From NCBI GenBank assembly GCA_002440235.1, contig DJRZ01000023.1, forward strand, positions 8,849 through 66,040: DNA of 57,192 nucleotides. The letters run 5' to 3'. Under the pieces are notes generated by a model that saw nothing but the letters and a program-made list of their open reading frames with translations, had not been told where the DNA came from and made no database searches. Positions 18,165-27,556 of the stretch are shown here, in pieces (position 1 is the stretch's first letter; each line of letters starts with the position of its first letter). The DNA comes from Alphaproteobacteria bacterium UBA6347. Lineage in GTDB: Bacteria > Pseudomonadota > Alphaproteobacteria > CAAGCB01 > CAG-977. The translations under genes were made by a program, and so were the position numbers.

Positions 18165-19612
18165 ACCGCGTTTCGCGGCTGGCGGCGCTTTACCTGATTC
18201 CCGTTTCGACCGTCGTCGGTCTGAAAGCCGGAACCGACGCGCTGAACGACGGGTCTCTGCCGCTTTGGTTCGTTTTGCGCTATTACGCGACCGCGGTCGT
18301 CCTGTGCGCCGGATTCGGCTATTACTTTTCGCGGCTGTTCCTGCCCGTCTTCAAGCCCGCCGTTTCCGTCTGCGCGTTCGTTTTCTGGTTCGCGGCGTTT
18401 TGCTATTTGCTTTCTTTCGCCCTGACGAAAAGCCTGCCGAACGAAAGCGTTTTCGTCACGGTTTTCGACGCGACCGCCCCGCACACCCGCGATTTTCTGA
18501 AAATCGTTCCCGTTTGGATTTGGGCGGCGGTCGCGCTTTACTGGGCGCTGTTCGTCCTCTGCGTCAAATCCGTCAAGCCGTTCGACCGCCGAAAGGGCGA
18601 CGTCCCGCTTTACGGCGCGCCGACCGTTCTTTTCGCCGTTTTGTGCTGTTATACGCAATGGTCGGATTCCCTGTTTTCCCGCGCGGTCAAATCCTGCCGC
18701 CTGTACGCGGGATTGAAAGCGCAAATCGCCGCCGCGCTGAAAAACGAACGGACGGGAACCGTCGACGTCCTGTCCCCCGAAATAAAACGGACGATCGTCG
18801 TCGTCGTCGGAGAATCGGCGAACCGCCGCGTATTCAACGACAACATCGCCGATTTCGAACAAAAAACCGCTTTTTTGAAAAACAAGCCCGTTTTCGTCCC
18901 CGACGCGACGGCGAAACACGTTTCGACCGCCTACATCGTCAAAGACATGCTGATGCCGGAAAACGTCAATCTGATCGCCGCCTATAAACGCGCGGGGTTT
19001 AAAACGTTCTGGCTGTCCAACCATTTCAAAAGCGGCAAACACGACAATCTGATTTACGCGACGGTGCGCGATTTCGACGTTCTGCGGTATTTCAACTTTA
19101 CGCAGACGGACCAATCGTTCGAATGGACAAGCTCGCGTTACGACGACGTCCTGCTGGATCCGTTTTCCGCCGCGCTGAACGATCCCGCCGGCAAAAAGCT
19201 GATCTTCGTCCACCTGTTCGGATCGCATTTCCCCTACACCGGTCGGTATCCGGACGCGACGGAAAGCTTTATCGTCGACCAGTACGCGGCGTCGATCCGC
19301 TACACGAACCTGATTCTGGCGGAAATTCTGAAACGGACGGAAGCGTCGAACCAAAACGCGGCGCTGTTGTATTTTTCGGACCACGGGACGATTCCGGAAA
19401 ATCCGTTCGAACGCTTTTCGACCGTTCCCGACATGATCGAAGTCCCGATGTTTTACTGGCTGTCCGAACCGTATTTGAAAACGCCGGCGGCGAAAGCCGC
19501 GAAGACGCTTTCGACGCTGAAAAAAACGACGACGTCGGAAACGTCCTTTATCATCAACGAATTGTCGGGTATAACTGTCAAACCCGCTTTACCAACCGAG
19601 GAGCCGTTATGA
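18143..19612 (+). CDS. Phosphoethanolamine transferase-like sulfatase-family membrane enzyme
   Basis: The 489-residue protein has about five N-terminal membrane helices (within residues 10-180) and a periplasmic alkaline-phosphatase-fold domain. Likely metal and catalytic residues are Glu in VVVGESANRR, Thr in HVSTAYIV (nucleophile position), and Asp-His in YFSDHGT. This is the EptA/CptA layout, in which phosphoethanolamine is moved to lipid A or core sugars. The cysteines that normally bracket the nucleophile are absent, so the acceptor could differ. It overlaps def by 22 bp and fmt by 4 bp (ATGA), placing an envelope enzyme inside the formyl-methionine operon. Confidence 0.8.
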   Translation: METGQRIDRVSRLAALYLIPVSTVVGLKAGTDALNDGSLPLWFVLRYYATAVVLCAGFGYYFSRLFLPVFKPAVSVCAFVFWFAAFCYLLSFALTKSLPNESVFVTVFDATAPHTRDFLKIVPVWIWAAVALYWALFVLCVKSVKPFDRRKGDVPLYGAPTVLFAVLCCYTQWSDSLFSRAVKSCRLYAGLKAQIAAALKNERTGTVDVLSPEIKRTIVVVVGESANRRVFNDNIADFEQKTAFLKNKPVFVPDATAKHVSTAYIVKDMLMPENVNLIAAYKRAGFKTFWLSNHFKSGKHDNLIYATVRDFDVLRYFNFTQTDQSFEWTSSRYDDVLLDPFSAALNDPAGKKLIFVHLFGSHFPYTGRYPDATESFIVDQYAASIRYTNLILAEILKRTEASNQNAALLYFSDHGTIPENPFERFSTVPDMIEVPMFYWLSEPYLKTPAAKAAKTLSTLKKTTTSETSFIINELSGITVKPALPTEEPL

Positions 19613-20532
19613 AAGCCGTTTTTATGGGAACCCCCGATTTCGCGCTGGAAGCGCTGAAAGCCCTGCGTTCGAAACACGACGTCGTCTGCGTCTACACCCA
19701 GCCGCCGCGCCCCAGCGGACGCGGACACAAATTGACGCCGTCGCCCGTCCAGCTGTACGCCGAGGAACACGGCATTCCCGTGCGCTGTCCTCCGTCGTTC
19801 AAACCGCAAGAGGAAAAGGACGCGTTCGCCGCGCTGGACGCCGACATCGCGGTCGTGGCGGCTTACGGACTTTTGCTGCCGAAAGCCTGCCTGAACGCGT
19901 TTAAACGCGGCTGCGTGAACATTCACGGGTCGCTGCTGCCGCGCTGGCGCGGCGCCGCCCCGATTCAGCGCGCGATCATGGCGGGGGACGCCGAAACGGG
20001 CGTCACGCTGATGCAGATGGACGCCGGCATGGACACGGGCGACATGCTGCTGGTCAAAAAACTGCCGATCGGATCGAAAGACACGTCGGGAACCGTCTTT
20101 GACAAGCTGGCGGCGCTGGGCGGCGAAGCTCTGCTGGAAGGGCTGGATTTGTTGGAACAAGGCAAACTGCCGCCGGTCAAACAGCCCGCGGACGGCGTCA
20201 CGCACGCCGCCAAGGTCGCGAAAGAGGAAGGCTTGATTTCCTTTAACGTTCCCGCGCGCGAACTGGATTGCAAAATCCGCGGACTGCTGCCGCACCCCGG
20301 CGCGTGGTTCTTTTACAACGGCGAACGGATTTCCGTTCTGGACGCCGATCCGGTCGAACTGGACGCCTCCGTCCCCGCCGGAACGGTGTGCGCGAACCTG
20401 ACCGTCGCTTGTAAAACGGGCGGGTTAAAGCTGAACATCCTGCGCCGCGACGGTAAAAAAGCGTTGCCCGCCGCCGATTTCCTGCGCGGTTTCGATTTGC
20501 CCGAGGGGGCTGTTCTGAATGCCCAGATATAA
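19609..20532 (+). CDS. fmt: Methionyl-tRNA formyltransferase
   Basis: A 307-residue enzyme with the formyl-transfer core VNIHGSLLPRWRGAAPIQRAI (Asn104, His106), a DTGDMLL segment, and a C-terminal OB-like domain. It formylates initiator Met-tRNA, the step that def later reverses on the protein. ATG 19609 overlaps the previous stop as ATGA and follows GAGGAG. The C-terminus overlaps truA by 14 bp. Confidence 0.96.
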   Translation: MKAVFMGTPDFALEALKALRSKHDVVCVYTQPPRPSGRGHKLTPSPVQLYAEEHGIPVRCPPSFKPQEEKDAFAALDADIAVVAAYGLLLPKACLNAFKRGCVNIHGSLLPRWRGAAPIQRAIMAGDAETGVTLMQMDAGMDTGDMLLVKKLPIGSKDTSGTVFDKLAALGGEALLEGLDLLEQGKLPPVKQPADGVTHAAKVAKEEGLISFNVPARELDCKIRGLLPHPGAWFFYNGERISVLDADPVELDASVPAGTVCANLTVACKTGGLKLNILRRDGKKALPAADFLRGFDLPEGAVLNAQI

Positions 20533-21256
20533 AATCACCGTCGAATACGACGGCACGGACTACGCGGGCTGGCAACAGCAAAAGGACGCCCCGTCGATTC
20601 AGGAAGAACTGCAAAAAGCCGCTTTCGCCTTTCTGAACGAAAACGTCGTCGTCACGGGCGCGGGACGCACGGACGCGGGCGTTCACGCGACGGGACAGGT
20701 CGCGCATTTCGACACGGAAAAGAACGTCGATCCGTTCCGCGTGAGCCAAGCGTTCAACGCCCACCTGCGCCCGCAACCCGTTTCCGTTTTGGACGCCGAA
20801 ATCGTCCCCGACGACTTTCACGCCCGTTTCAGCGCGCAAAAACGGCACTACGTCTATAAAATCCTGAACCGGCGTTCCCGCCCCGCCCTGTACGAAAACC
20901 GCGTGTGGTGGGTTCAGCGCCCGCTGGACGAATCGAAAATGGCGGACGCGGCGCGGATTTTGATCGGCAGACACGACTTCACGACTTTCCGCGCCGCCGC
21001 GTGCCAAGCGAAATCGCCGGTCAAAACGCTGGACGAAATCAGAATCGAACGGTACGGGGATTTCGTGTTTTTCTATTTTTCGGCGCGGTCGTTCCTGCAT
21101 CATCAGGTGCGCAACATCGTCGGCACGCTGAAGCTGGTCGGCGAAGGGTTATGGACAAAACAAGATGTCGTCAACGCCTTGAACGCCAAAGACAGAAAAG
21201 CGGGCGGCCCCACCGCCGACGCCGCCGGATTGTATTTCGACCACGTGGATTATTGA
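20519..21256 (+). CDS. truA: tRNA pseudouridine(38-40) synthase TruA
   Basis: The 245-residue protein contains the TruA active-site motif GAGRTDAGVHATGQ with catalytic Asp52, and the RSFLHHQVRNIVGTL segment in the second half. It modifies the anticodon stem-loop of many tRNAs. It is the last gene of the def-fmt-truA operon, overlapping fmt by 14 bp; the fmt-truA pairing is common. Confidence 0.96.
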   Translation: MPRYKITVEYDGTDYAGWQQQKDAPSIQEELQKAAFAFLNENVVVTGAGRTDAGVHATGQVAHFDTEKNVDPFRVSQAFNAHLRPQPVSVLDAEIVPDDFHARFSAQKRHYVYKILNRRSRPALYENRVWWVQRPLDESKMADAARILIGRHDFTTFRAAACQAKSPVKTLDEIRIERYGDFVFFYFSARSFLHHQVRNIVGTLKLVGEGLWTKQDVVNALNAKDRKAGGPTADAAGLYFDHVDY

Positions 21257-21423
21257 CGTGATTTTAATCCTTTCCGCCCGCATTCTTGTACGACATAAGA
21301 TACAAAATAAACATCTGCTATAATCCGATTGACCGCAAATATTCGAATGGACGGACGTATCCCGTCGCCGCACTGTCAAATGCTGAACGTCGTTGCCGGA
21401 CAATCTGGCGGAACTGCTGATGT

Positions 21424-22332
21424 TCAAGCGCGAATCGTTTGCTGAAACGAGGCGGTTTCCCGCAAGCGGTTCAAAAACAGCACGGCTGCGGGGGAAAAGA
21501 TTTGCCCTTTCTTCCACACAATATCCAACCCCGATTCAACCGTCGGGGACAAAGGGCGGAATGCAATATTTTCAACCGCCATTGTATCAACCAGTCCTCC
21601 CAAACAGAGAACGCAGCCGACATTCCGCTCTGCCATCAAAGCGGCGTTGAACAACAGGTTATAAGTGGCGACAATGTTTGTTTTTTCAAAATCCGTGCCG
21701 AACAAGCTTTTGAAAAAGCCGTCTGCTTCACGCTTTTGAAGCAACTGTTTCGAACACAGCAGAGGTATTTCGGTCAAATCGGAGGGAGAAACGTGTTTCT
21801 TTCGCGCCAAGGGATGACTTTTGTTTATCAGCACGCCCCAAATATCTTTGACGGGCAAGGACAACGAAGCGTATTTTGACAAATCCGTCGGCTGAATCAG
21901 AACGCCAAAATCTAACAATCCTTTGTCCAGTCTTTCGGTTATGTCTTCGGCGTTGCCGCTGTGCAGATGAAAACGAATGTCGGGAAAATCGCGGCGCAAA
22001 TCGGCGATGACGGCGGCAATCAACCGCATGCCCTGCGTTTCGCCGCCGCCGATGTATACATCCCCCGCAACGTCGTCGGCGCTTGAAAAGTCGGCTTTGG
22101 TTTTGCCAACCATATCCAAAATTTCCTCGGCGCGCTTGCGCAGGACATATCCCGCCGCCGTCAGCGTTACGGCGTGCGCCGAACGGACAAACAGCGGCTG
22201 CCCCAATTCGGCTTCAAGATCTTTGATTTGCCGCGACAAAGTCGGCTGGGTTACATTCAAACTTTGCGCCGCTTTGGTATAACCGCCTTCGCGAGCGATT
22301 GCCAGAAAATACCGTAAAACACGAAATTCCAT
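21424..22332 (-). CDS. LysR-family transcription regulator
   Basis: A 302-residue protein with the N-terminal winged helix-turn-helix of LysR regulators (residues 1-60: EGGYTKAAQSLNVTQPTLSRQIKDLEAELG) and the type 2 periplasmic-binding-fold effector domain. It is divergent from the secreted hydrolase gene, the usual arrangement in which a LysR protein controls its neighbour. The effector is unknown. The region has a lower GC content than the operons on either side. Confidence 0.92.
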   Translation of the reverse strand: MEFRVLRYFLAIAREGGYTKAAQSLNVTQPTLSRQIKDLEAELGQPLFVRSAHAVTLTAAGYVLRKRAEEILDMVGKTKADFSSADDVAGDVYIGGGETQGMRLIAAVIADLRRDFPDIRFHLHSGNAEDITERLDKGLLDFGVLIQPTDLSKYASLSLPVKDIWGVLINKSHPLARKKHVSPSDLTEIPLLCSKQLLQKREADGFFKSLFGTDFEKTNIVATYNLLFNAALMAERNVGCVLCLGGLVDTMAVENIAFRPLSPTVESGLDIVWKKGQIFSPAAVLFLNRLRETASFQQTIRA

Positions 22333-22448
22333 AGAGTTCCCCTTATTATGCTTTTTAGGTATAACATAGCATACAGTATAAGTATTTGCTATTTCAAAAA
22401 AACATCCTTACCATAAAAATCAGAATGAAACAAAGAAGGAGGTTTCAA
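22333..22448. promoter_or_regulatory. Divergent LysR/hydrolase control region
   Basis: This AT-rich 116-bp gap carries an inverted repeat TATGC-N17-GCATA (22347-22351 and 22369-22373) and several overlapping T-N11-A motifs of the kind LysR proteins bind. AAGGAGG at 22436-22442 is the ribosome site of the hydrolase gene. Confidence 0.45.
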
Positions 22449-23489
22449 ATGAAGCTGTGCAAGAAAAAGATTTTTCCTTTGTTACTGACCGCGTTGTTTG
22501 CCGCGCCTGTTTCCGCCCAAAACACGGATATTCCGAACGGAGCGAACAATTTTTACCAAAGCGCCGTTTTAAAATCGGAAAAGGTCGAATTCAAAAATAT
22601 GTATGATATGACCGTTGCGGGACGGTTGTACGCGCCCAAAAATCAAACCGCGAAACTGCCCGCTTTGATTGTCGGGCATCCGATGGGCGCGGTCAAGGAA
22701 CAGTCCGCTCAGCTGTATGCGCAAAAAATGGCGGAAAAAGGTTTTGTGACTTTGGCGGTTGATTTGCCGTTTTGGGGCGAAAGCGGCGGATTGCCGCGCA
22801 ACAACGTGTCGCCCGAAATCTATGCGGACGCGTTCAGTGCGGCGGCGGACTATTTGTCAACCAGAAACGATGTCGATGCTGACAAAATCGGCGTTATCGG
22901 CATTTGCGGGTCGGGCAGTTTCGCCGTCAGCGAAGCCAAAATCGACCCGCGGCTGAAAGCGGTCGCCACGGTCAGCATGTACGACATGGGGGCAGCGTCC
23001 CGCAACGGGCTGCGCAAAGGCGTATCCCTTGAACAGCGCAAAGAAATCATTGCGGAGTCAATCAAACGGCGCGAAGCCGAATTCAAAGGCGCAAAGACAG
23101 CATATACAGGCGGGACGGTGCATGAATTGACGGACAAATCGTCCCCCGTCGAACGTGAATTTTACGGCTTTTACCGTACAAAACGCGGCGAATTCACTCC
23201 GAAAGGGGCGACGGATTTGACGACGACGCATCCGACTTTGGCGTCAAACACGAAGTTTATGAACTTTTATCCGTTCAACGACATTGAAACGATTTCGCCG
23301 CGTCCGATGATGTTTATCGCGGGGGAAAACGCTCATTCGATTGAATTCAGTCAAGACGCTTACGCCAAAGCGGCGGAACCCAAAGAGCTGGTCGTTGTGC
23401 CGAACGCGGGGCATGTCGATTTGTACGACAGGATCGATTTGATACCGTTCGACAAGCTGGAACGGTTTTTCAAAAATGCTTTGAAATGA
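22449..23489 (+). CDS. Secreted alpha/beta-hydrolase (dienelactone hydrolase-like)
   Basis: A 346-residue protein with a classic Sec signal peptide (basic KLCKKK, hydrophobic core, AAPVSA cleavage site near residue 23). The alpha/beta hydrolase core has nucleophile Ser in GICGSGSFAV and a catalytic-His candidate in NAGHVDLYDR; an acid residue probably lies near AGENAHSIEF. Related proteins occur next to LysR regulators and are annotated as acetylxylan-esterase or dienelactone-hydrolase-like. ATG 22449 has a strong AAGGAGG site. The substrate is unknown. Confidence 0.85.
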   Translation: MKLCKKKIFPLLLTALFAAPVSAQNTDIPNGANNFYQSAVLKSEKVEFKNMYDMTVAGRLYAPKNQTAKLPALIVGHPMGAVKEQSAQLYAQKMAEKGFVTLAVDLPFWGESGGLPRNNVSPEIYADAFSAAADYLSTRNDVDADKIGVIGICGSGSFAVSEAKIDPRLKAVATVSMYDMGAASRNGLRKGVSLEQRKEIIAESIKRREAEFKGAKTAYTGGTVHELTDKSSPVEREFYGFYRTKRGEFTPKGATDLTTTHPTLASNTKFMNFYPFNDIETISPRPMMFIAGENAHSIEFSQDAYAKAAEPKELVVVPNAGHVDLYDRIDLIPFDKLERFFKNALK

Positions 23490-23493
23490 TATC

Positions 23494-23519
23494 AAAGGCG
23501 GGGAGTTTTCTCCGCCTTT
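23494..23519 (+). terminator. Hairpin after the hydrolase gene
   Basis: AAAGGCGG and CCGCCTTT pair around a GGAG/CTCC-extended loop, five bases after the stop codon. There is no long T run, so it may work as a bidirectional or weak terminator between the hydrolase gene and the convergent pseudogene. Confidence 0.6.
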
Positions 23520-23522
23520 GCG

Positions 23523-23830
23523 CTAAACGCCTTCAATAATCGTGCAAGATTTGGTTTTATAAGTTACAATCTTGCTGACGGGGCAGACGGTTTCCTGCAT
23601 TTCACCCGTCAAGAACGCGTGCAGTTCGTTTGCCGCGTTTTTGCCCGAAGCGACCGCTTCGACGATTGTCGCCCCGCCGTGATTGCAGTCGCCCGCGTAA
23701 AGGACTTTGGCGGCTTCTGTTTTGGGGTCGGCTCGATCCCACAGCCATAACGACAAGTTTGAAATCGGGGCGTTTGACGGTGATTTCGGGAATGTCTTCC
23801 AGCCCGCGATCCGTTAAATCGCAGTCAAGC
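23523..23830 (-). pseudogene. Remnant of an FAD/NAD(P)-dependent oxidoreductase (GltD/PreT-like)
   Basis: Two frames together give the C-terminal end of a flavoprotein: DLTDRGLEDIPE and FKLVVMAVG in one frame (near 23830-23750), then PKTEAAKVLYAGDCNHGGATIVEAVASGKNAA in the other (23740-23600). The AGDxxxGGATxVEAxxxGxxAA pattern is the FAD-contacting C-terminal motif of the glutamate synthase small subunit and dihydropyrimidine dehydrogenase families. The N-terminal two thirds are missing and a frameshift lies near 23750, so the gene is dead. Confidence 0.75.
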
Positions 23831-23944
23831 GCATGTTGCGAACACGCAGATAAAGCCGGCAAAAAAAACGACCAAGCGTCCGAACAAAATCCCTCTCCTC
23901 TCGCGGGTTCATTATAAAACGTCGCCGTGAAAGAGCAACCCTTA

Positions 23945-23977
23945 AACAAAATCCCGCCGACTTGTCCGTCCGGCGGG
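23945..23977 (-). terminator. Rho-independent terminator of the SulP gene
   Basis: CCCGCCG and CGGCGGG form a 7-bp GC stem. On the minus strand it is followed by ATTTTGTTT. It lies 12 bp past the SulP stop codon. Confidence 0.8.
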
Positions 23978-23988
23978 AGAATGCGCTT

Positions 23989-25728
23989 TTACGCCTTTTT
24001 GCTTTCCTCGTCCTCGATCAGGCGTTCGGACAGGGACAAAGCCTGCCGGAACCGCGCCGCCCAAGCGACCGTCGTGTTCAGCCGCCGTTTGATGATTTCC
24101 ATTTTCAAAACTTTGCGCGGCTGGTCTTTGGCGTTGCTGACGACGATTTTCGTTTTGCGTTCGCGGCATTGCTTGATGAAATCGACCAGAATGTTGACCG
24201 CGGTCGCGTCCATCATCGGCACGGACCCCATGCGCAGAATGATGATCTTCGGCGGATTGGGCAGGGTGTCGAAAAACTCCGTCAGCCGCGACGCCGCCCC
24301 GAAGAACAGCGGACCGCTGATGCGGAAAGCGACGACGCCGTCGGGCAGGTTGCCGACGAAATCGGTCGAAGACAGCATTTCGTGCTTGTGTTCGTCGGTC
24401 AGCCGCAAATCGCTTTCAACCGCGAAATTGACGGACATGCGGTGCATGAAGATCAGGCTCGCCATCACGACGCCAACTTCGATCGCGGTGTTCAAATCGA
24501 CGAAAACGGTCAGCAGAAACGTGACGATCATCGTCAGCCGGTCGCCCATTTGCGCCGACATCAGCAGGCGGATCTTGTCAAAGCCGCTCATGTTCCACGC
24601 GACGATCACCAAAACCGCCGCCAGCCCCGCCAAAGGAACGAACGACGCCAGCGGAGCGAGAAACACCATGAACAACAGCAGGGCGACGGCGTGAATCATG
24701 CCCGACACGGGGGAATAAGCCCCCGCGCGAATGTTCGTCGCCGTTCGGGCGATCGCGCCCGTCGCGGGAATGCCACCGAACAGAACCGAAGCGACGTTCG
24801 CCGTTCCTTCGGCGACCAGTTCGCAGTTCGACAAATGGCGGTCGCCCGTCATGCCGTCGGCGACGACGGCGGACAGCAGCGATTCGATCCCCGCCAGAAA
24901 GGCGATCGTGAACGCGCTGGGGAACAGCAGAGCCAGCTCTTCCCACGAAAACGTCGGGAACGACGGCGTGGGCAGGCTGTCGGGAATGCCGCCGAATTTC
25001 GATCCGATCGTGTCCACCGGCAGGTGCAAAGCATACACGGCGACAGCGCCGACGACGACGCCGATCAGAAAATTCGGCAGACGCGGCGCGAATTTGCGCA
25101 ACAAAAGCATCACCGCCAGCGTGGACAGCGCGATGGCGGTCGAAGCGGGGTCGAACGTGTGCTTATAGGCGAAAAACGCCTGCCACTTTTCGATGATTTC
25201 GGCGGGAACGCTGTCGATTTGCAGTCCGAACAAGTCTTTGATCTGGCTGGAAAAGATGATGACGGCGATGCCCGCGGTGAACCCCGTCACGACGGGATAG
25301 GGAATGTATTTGATCAGCGCGCCCAAACGGAAAAATCCCGCCAGAATCAGCATCAGCCCCGCCATGATCGTCGCCAGCGCCAACCCGTTGTAGCCATAGG
25401 TCGCGATGATGTTGTAAATCACGACGACGAACGCGCCCGTCGGACCGCCGATCTGAAAACGGCTGCCGCCCAGCAGGGAAATCAGGAAACCCGCGACGAT
25501 CGCGGTGAACAGCCCGCGGTCGGGCGTCGTTCCCGACGCGATCGCCAGCGCCATGGACAGCGGCAAAGCGACGATCGCGACCGTCACGCCCGCGGTAATG
25601 TCGCGGCGCAGTTCCGAAAACGTGTAGTTTTCCTTGAACACGCGGAAGAATTTAGGCACGAAGCCCTGAAAATAAAGCGGCAGGTTCCGGCTGAACCGGT
25701 ACCATTTTTCGCGGGAAATGAACTGCAT
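23989..25728 (-). CDS. SulP-family anion transporter with STAS domain
   Basis: A 579-residue inner-membrane protein. The SulP signature region DITAGVTVAIVALPLSMALAIASG lies at about residues 42-66, and 10-12 membrane segments follow. The C-terminal STAS domain (about 430-560) includes VVAFRISGPLFFGAA and MDATAVNIL, where Asp-Ala-Thr replaces the usual Asp-Ser-Thr. SulP proteins carry sulfate, bicarbonate or dicarboxylates; the sequence alone does not tell which. It is probably monocistronic, with its own terminator. Confidence 0.93.
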   Translation of the reverse strand: MQFISREKWYRFSRNLPLYFQGFVPKFFRVFKENYTFSELRRDITAGVTVAIVALPLSMALAIASGTTPDRGLFTAIVAGFLISLLGGSRFQIGGPTGAFVVVIYNIIATYGYNGLALATIMAGLMLILAGFFRLGALIKYIPYPVVTGFTAGIAVIIFSSQIKDLFGLQIDSVPAEIIEKWQAFFAYKHTFDPASTAIALSTLAVMLLLRKFAPRLPNFLIGVVVGAVAVYALHLPVDTIGSKFGGIPDSLPTPSFPTFSWEELALLFPSAFTIAFLAGIESLLSAVVADGMTGDRHLSNCELVAEGTANVASVLFGGIPATGAIARTATNIRAGAYSPVSGMIHAVALLLFMVFLAPLASFVPLAGLAAVLVIVAWNMSGFDKIRLLMSAQMGDRLTMIVTFLLTVFVDLNTAIEVGVVMASLIFMHRMSVNFAVESDLRLTDEHKHEMLSSTDFVGNLPDGVVAFRISGPLFFGAASRLTEFFDTLPNPPKIIILRMGSVPMMDATAVNILVDFIKQCRERKTKIVVSNAKDQPRKVLKMEIIKRRLNTTVAWAARFRQALSLSERLIEDEESKKA

Positions 25729-25822
25729 GGCGTTTTGTCCGATACTGGTGAATACTTTTCGGGCGCAAAGTATTCTTTTTTTCCTTTTAATTCAAGGGAA
25801 AATCCGGTTTTCGCCGATTTTT

Positions 25823-27556
25823 TCAGACATTGAACTGGCTGTTGTACAAATTCGCGTAAAATCCGCCTTTTTCCAACAATTCCGCATGCGTTCCGCGTTC
25901 GACGACGCGTCCCGAATCCATGACCAGAATCAAATCGGCGCGGCGAATCGTCGAAAGCCTGTGCGCGACGACAAAGCTTGTCCGCCCTTTCATCATTTCG
26001 TCAAAGGCTTTCTGAACGTAAATTTCCGTGCGCGTGTCGATCGAACTTGTCGCTTCGTCCAAAATCAGCATGGACGGCAGGGACAGCATAGCGCGCGCGA
26101 TGCACAGCAGCTGTTTCTGCCCTTGCGACAAACTGCCGCCGTCTTCGCCGATCACGGTGTCGTACCCGTCGGGCAGACGTTTGATAAACCCGTCGGCGTG
26201 CGCGGCGACCGCGGCGGAAACGATTTCGTAATCGGACGCGTCCGGCTTGCCGTAGGCGATGTTTTCCCGCACCGTTCCCGATTTCAGCCACGTTTCTTGC
26301 AACACCATGCCGAACTGGGCGCGCAGACTGTCGCGCGTCATTTCTTCAACGTTGGTTTCGGAAACGGAAATACTGCCCGAATCGACGTCGTAAAACCGCA
26401 TCAACAGGTTGATCAGCGTCGTTTTGCCGCACCCCGTTTTTCCGACAATGGCGATTTTCCGCCCCGCTTCGACGTTCAGGGACAGGTCTTCGATCAGCTT
26501 GATTTCCGGAACGTAAGAAAAATAAACGTGTTCCAAATCGACCGTGCCGTCCGCGCGTCCCAAAATTTTCGCGTCGGGGGCGTCCGGCGTTTCCGGCGTC
26601 GCGTCGATGATCTCGAACAGCCGTTTCGCGGACGCCAGCGCGCTTTGCAATTCGGCGATCACGCCCGAAATTTCGTTGAACGGCTTGGTGTACTGGTTCG
26701 CGTAGCTTAAAAAGCACGACAGCTGCCCGACGGTCAGCGCGCCGGCGACCGCGCTCAGCGCGCCGACAATGCCGACCAGCGTATAAACGACGCCGTTGAC
26801 AAAGCGCGTGCAGGGGTTGGTGATAGAGGAAAAGAACAACGCCCTGACCCCGCAATCCCGCAAACGGGCGTTGATTTCGTCAAACTTTTCGCGCGAACGG
26901 GATTCATAGCCGAACGCTTTGACCAATTTCAAATTGCCCACCGTTTCGTTGATCAGCGCGGTCATTTCGCCGCGCGTTTCCGACTGTACTTTGAAGAATT
27001 TAAAAGTGCGTTTGGCGATAAAGTTCGCGACAAACAGCGATAACGGCGTGACGAACACGACCAGCAGCGTGATTTTAACGTTGATGACCGCCATGAATCC
27101 AATCGTGCCGAAAATCGTGACAACGCCCGTGAACAGTTGCGTAAATCCCATCAACAGCCCGTCCGCGACCTGTTCCGCATCCACCGCCACGCGGCTGAGG
27201 ATGTCGCCGTGCGGCATCGTGTCGATAAAGCGCAAGGGGACTTTTTGCAATCGGTCGAACGCCTTGACGCGAATGTCGCGCACGGTCAGATAGGTGATTT
27301 TGTTCGTGCAAAGCCCCATCAGCCATTGCGACGCGGCGGCGATCGCGACAACGACCGCCAGCATTTCCAAAACGGCTTTCAGCGCCTGAAAATCGACCGC
27401 GCCTTTGCCGGCGACCAAGTCGATCGCGCGCCCCGTCAGCACGGGGGCGTACAACGTCATCGACACGCCGACGACCGCGAAAAACAGCGCCAAAGCCAAA
27501 TAGGACAAGTACGGGCGCGTAAAGGACAGCAAACGTTTCAGCAGACTTTGTTGCAT
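25823..27556 (-). CDS. ABC exporter half-transporter, subunit with complete ATPase site
   Basis: The 577-residue protein has a six-helix exporter membrane domain (residues 15-310) fused to an ATPase domain: Walker A GKTGCGKTT, signature LSQGQ, Walker B ILDEATSSID with the catalytic Glu, and an H-loop VAHRLSTI. It pairs with the upstream half-transporter, whose stop overlaps this start as TAATG. The pair resembles multidrug/lipid exporters of the LmrCD/TM287-288 type. The substrate is unknown. Confidence 0.92.
   Translation of the reverse strand: MQQSLLKRLLSFTRPYLSYLALALFFAVVGVSMTLYAPVLTGRAIDLVAGKGAVDFQALKAVLEMLAVVVAIAAASQWLMGLCTNKITYLTVRDIRVKAFDRLQKVPLRFIDTMPHGDILSRVAVDAEQVADGLLMGFTQLFTGVVTIFGTIGFMAVINVKITLLVVFVTPLSLFVANFIAKRTFKFFKVQSETRGEMTALINETVGNLKLVKAFGYESRSREKFDEINARLRDCGVRALFFSSITNPCTRFVNGVVYTLVGIVGALSAVAGALTVGQLSCFLSYANQYTKPFNEISGVIAELQSALASAKRLFEIIDATPETPDAPDAKILGRADGTVDLEHVYFSYVPEIKLIEDLSLNVEAGRKIAIVGKTGCGKTTLINLLMRFYDVDSGSISVSETNVEEMTRDSLRAQFGMVLQETWLKSGTVRENIAYGKPDASDYEIVSAAVAAHADGFIKRLPDGYDTVIGEDGGSLSQGQKQLLCIARAMLSLPSMLILDEATSSIDTRTEIYVQKAFDEMMKGRTSFVVAHRLSTIRRADLILVMDSGRVVERGTHAELLEKGGFYANLYNSQFNV

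Noticed and set aside
23962..25833. 623-residue open frame antisense to the SulP gene
   Set aside because: Arg/Asp/Gln-rich shadow of a GC-rich gene with no recognisable domain.
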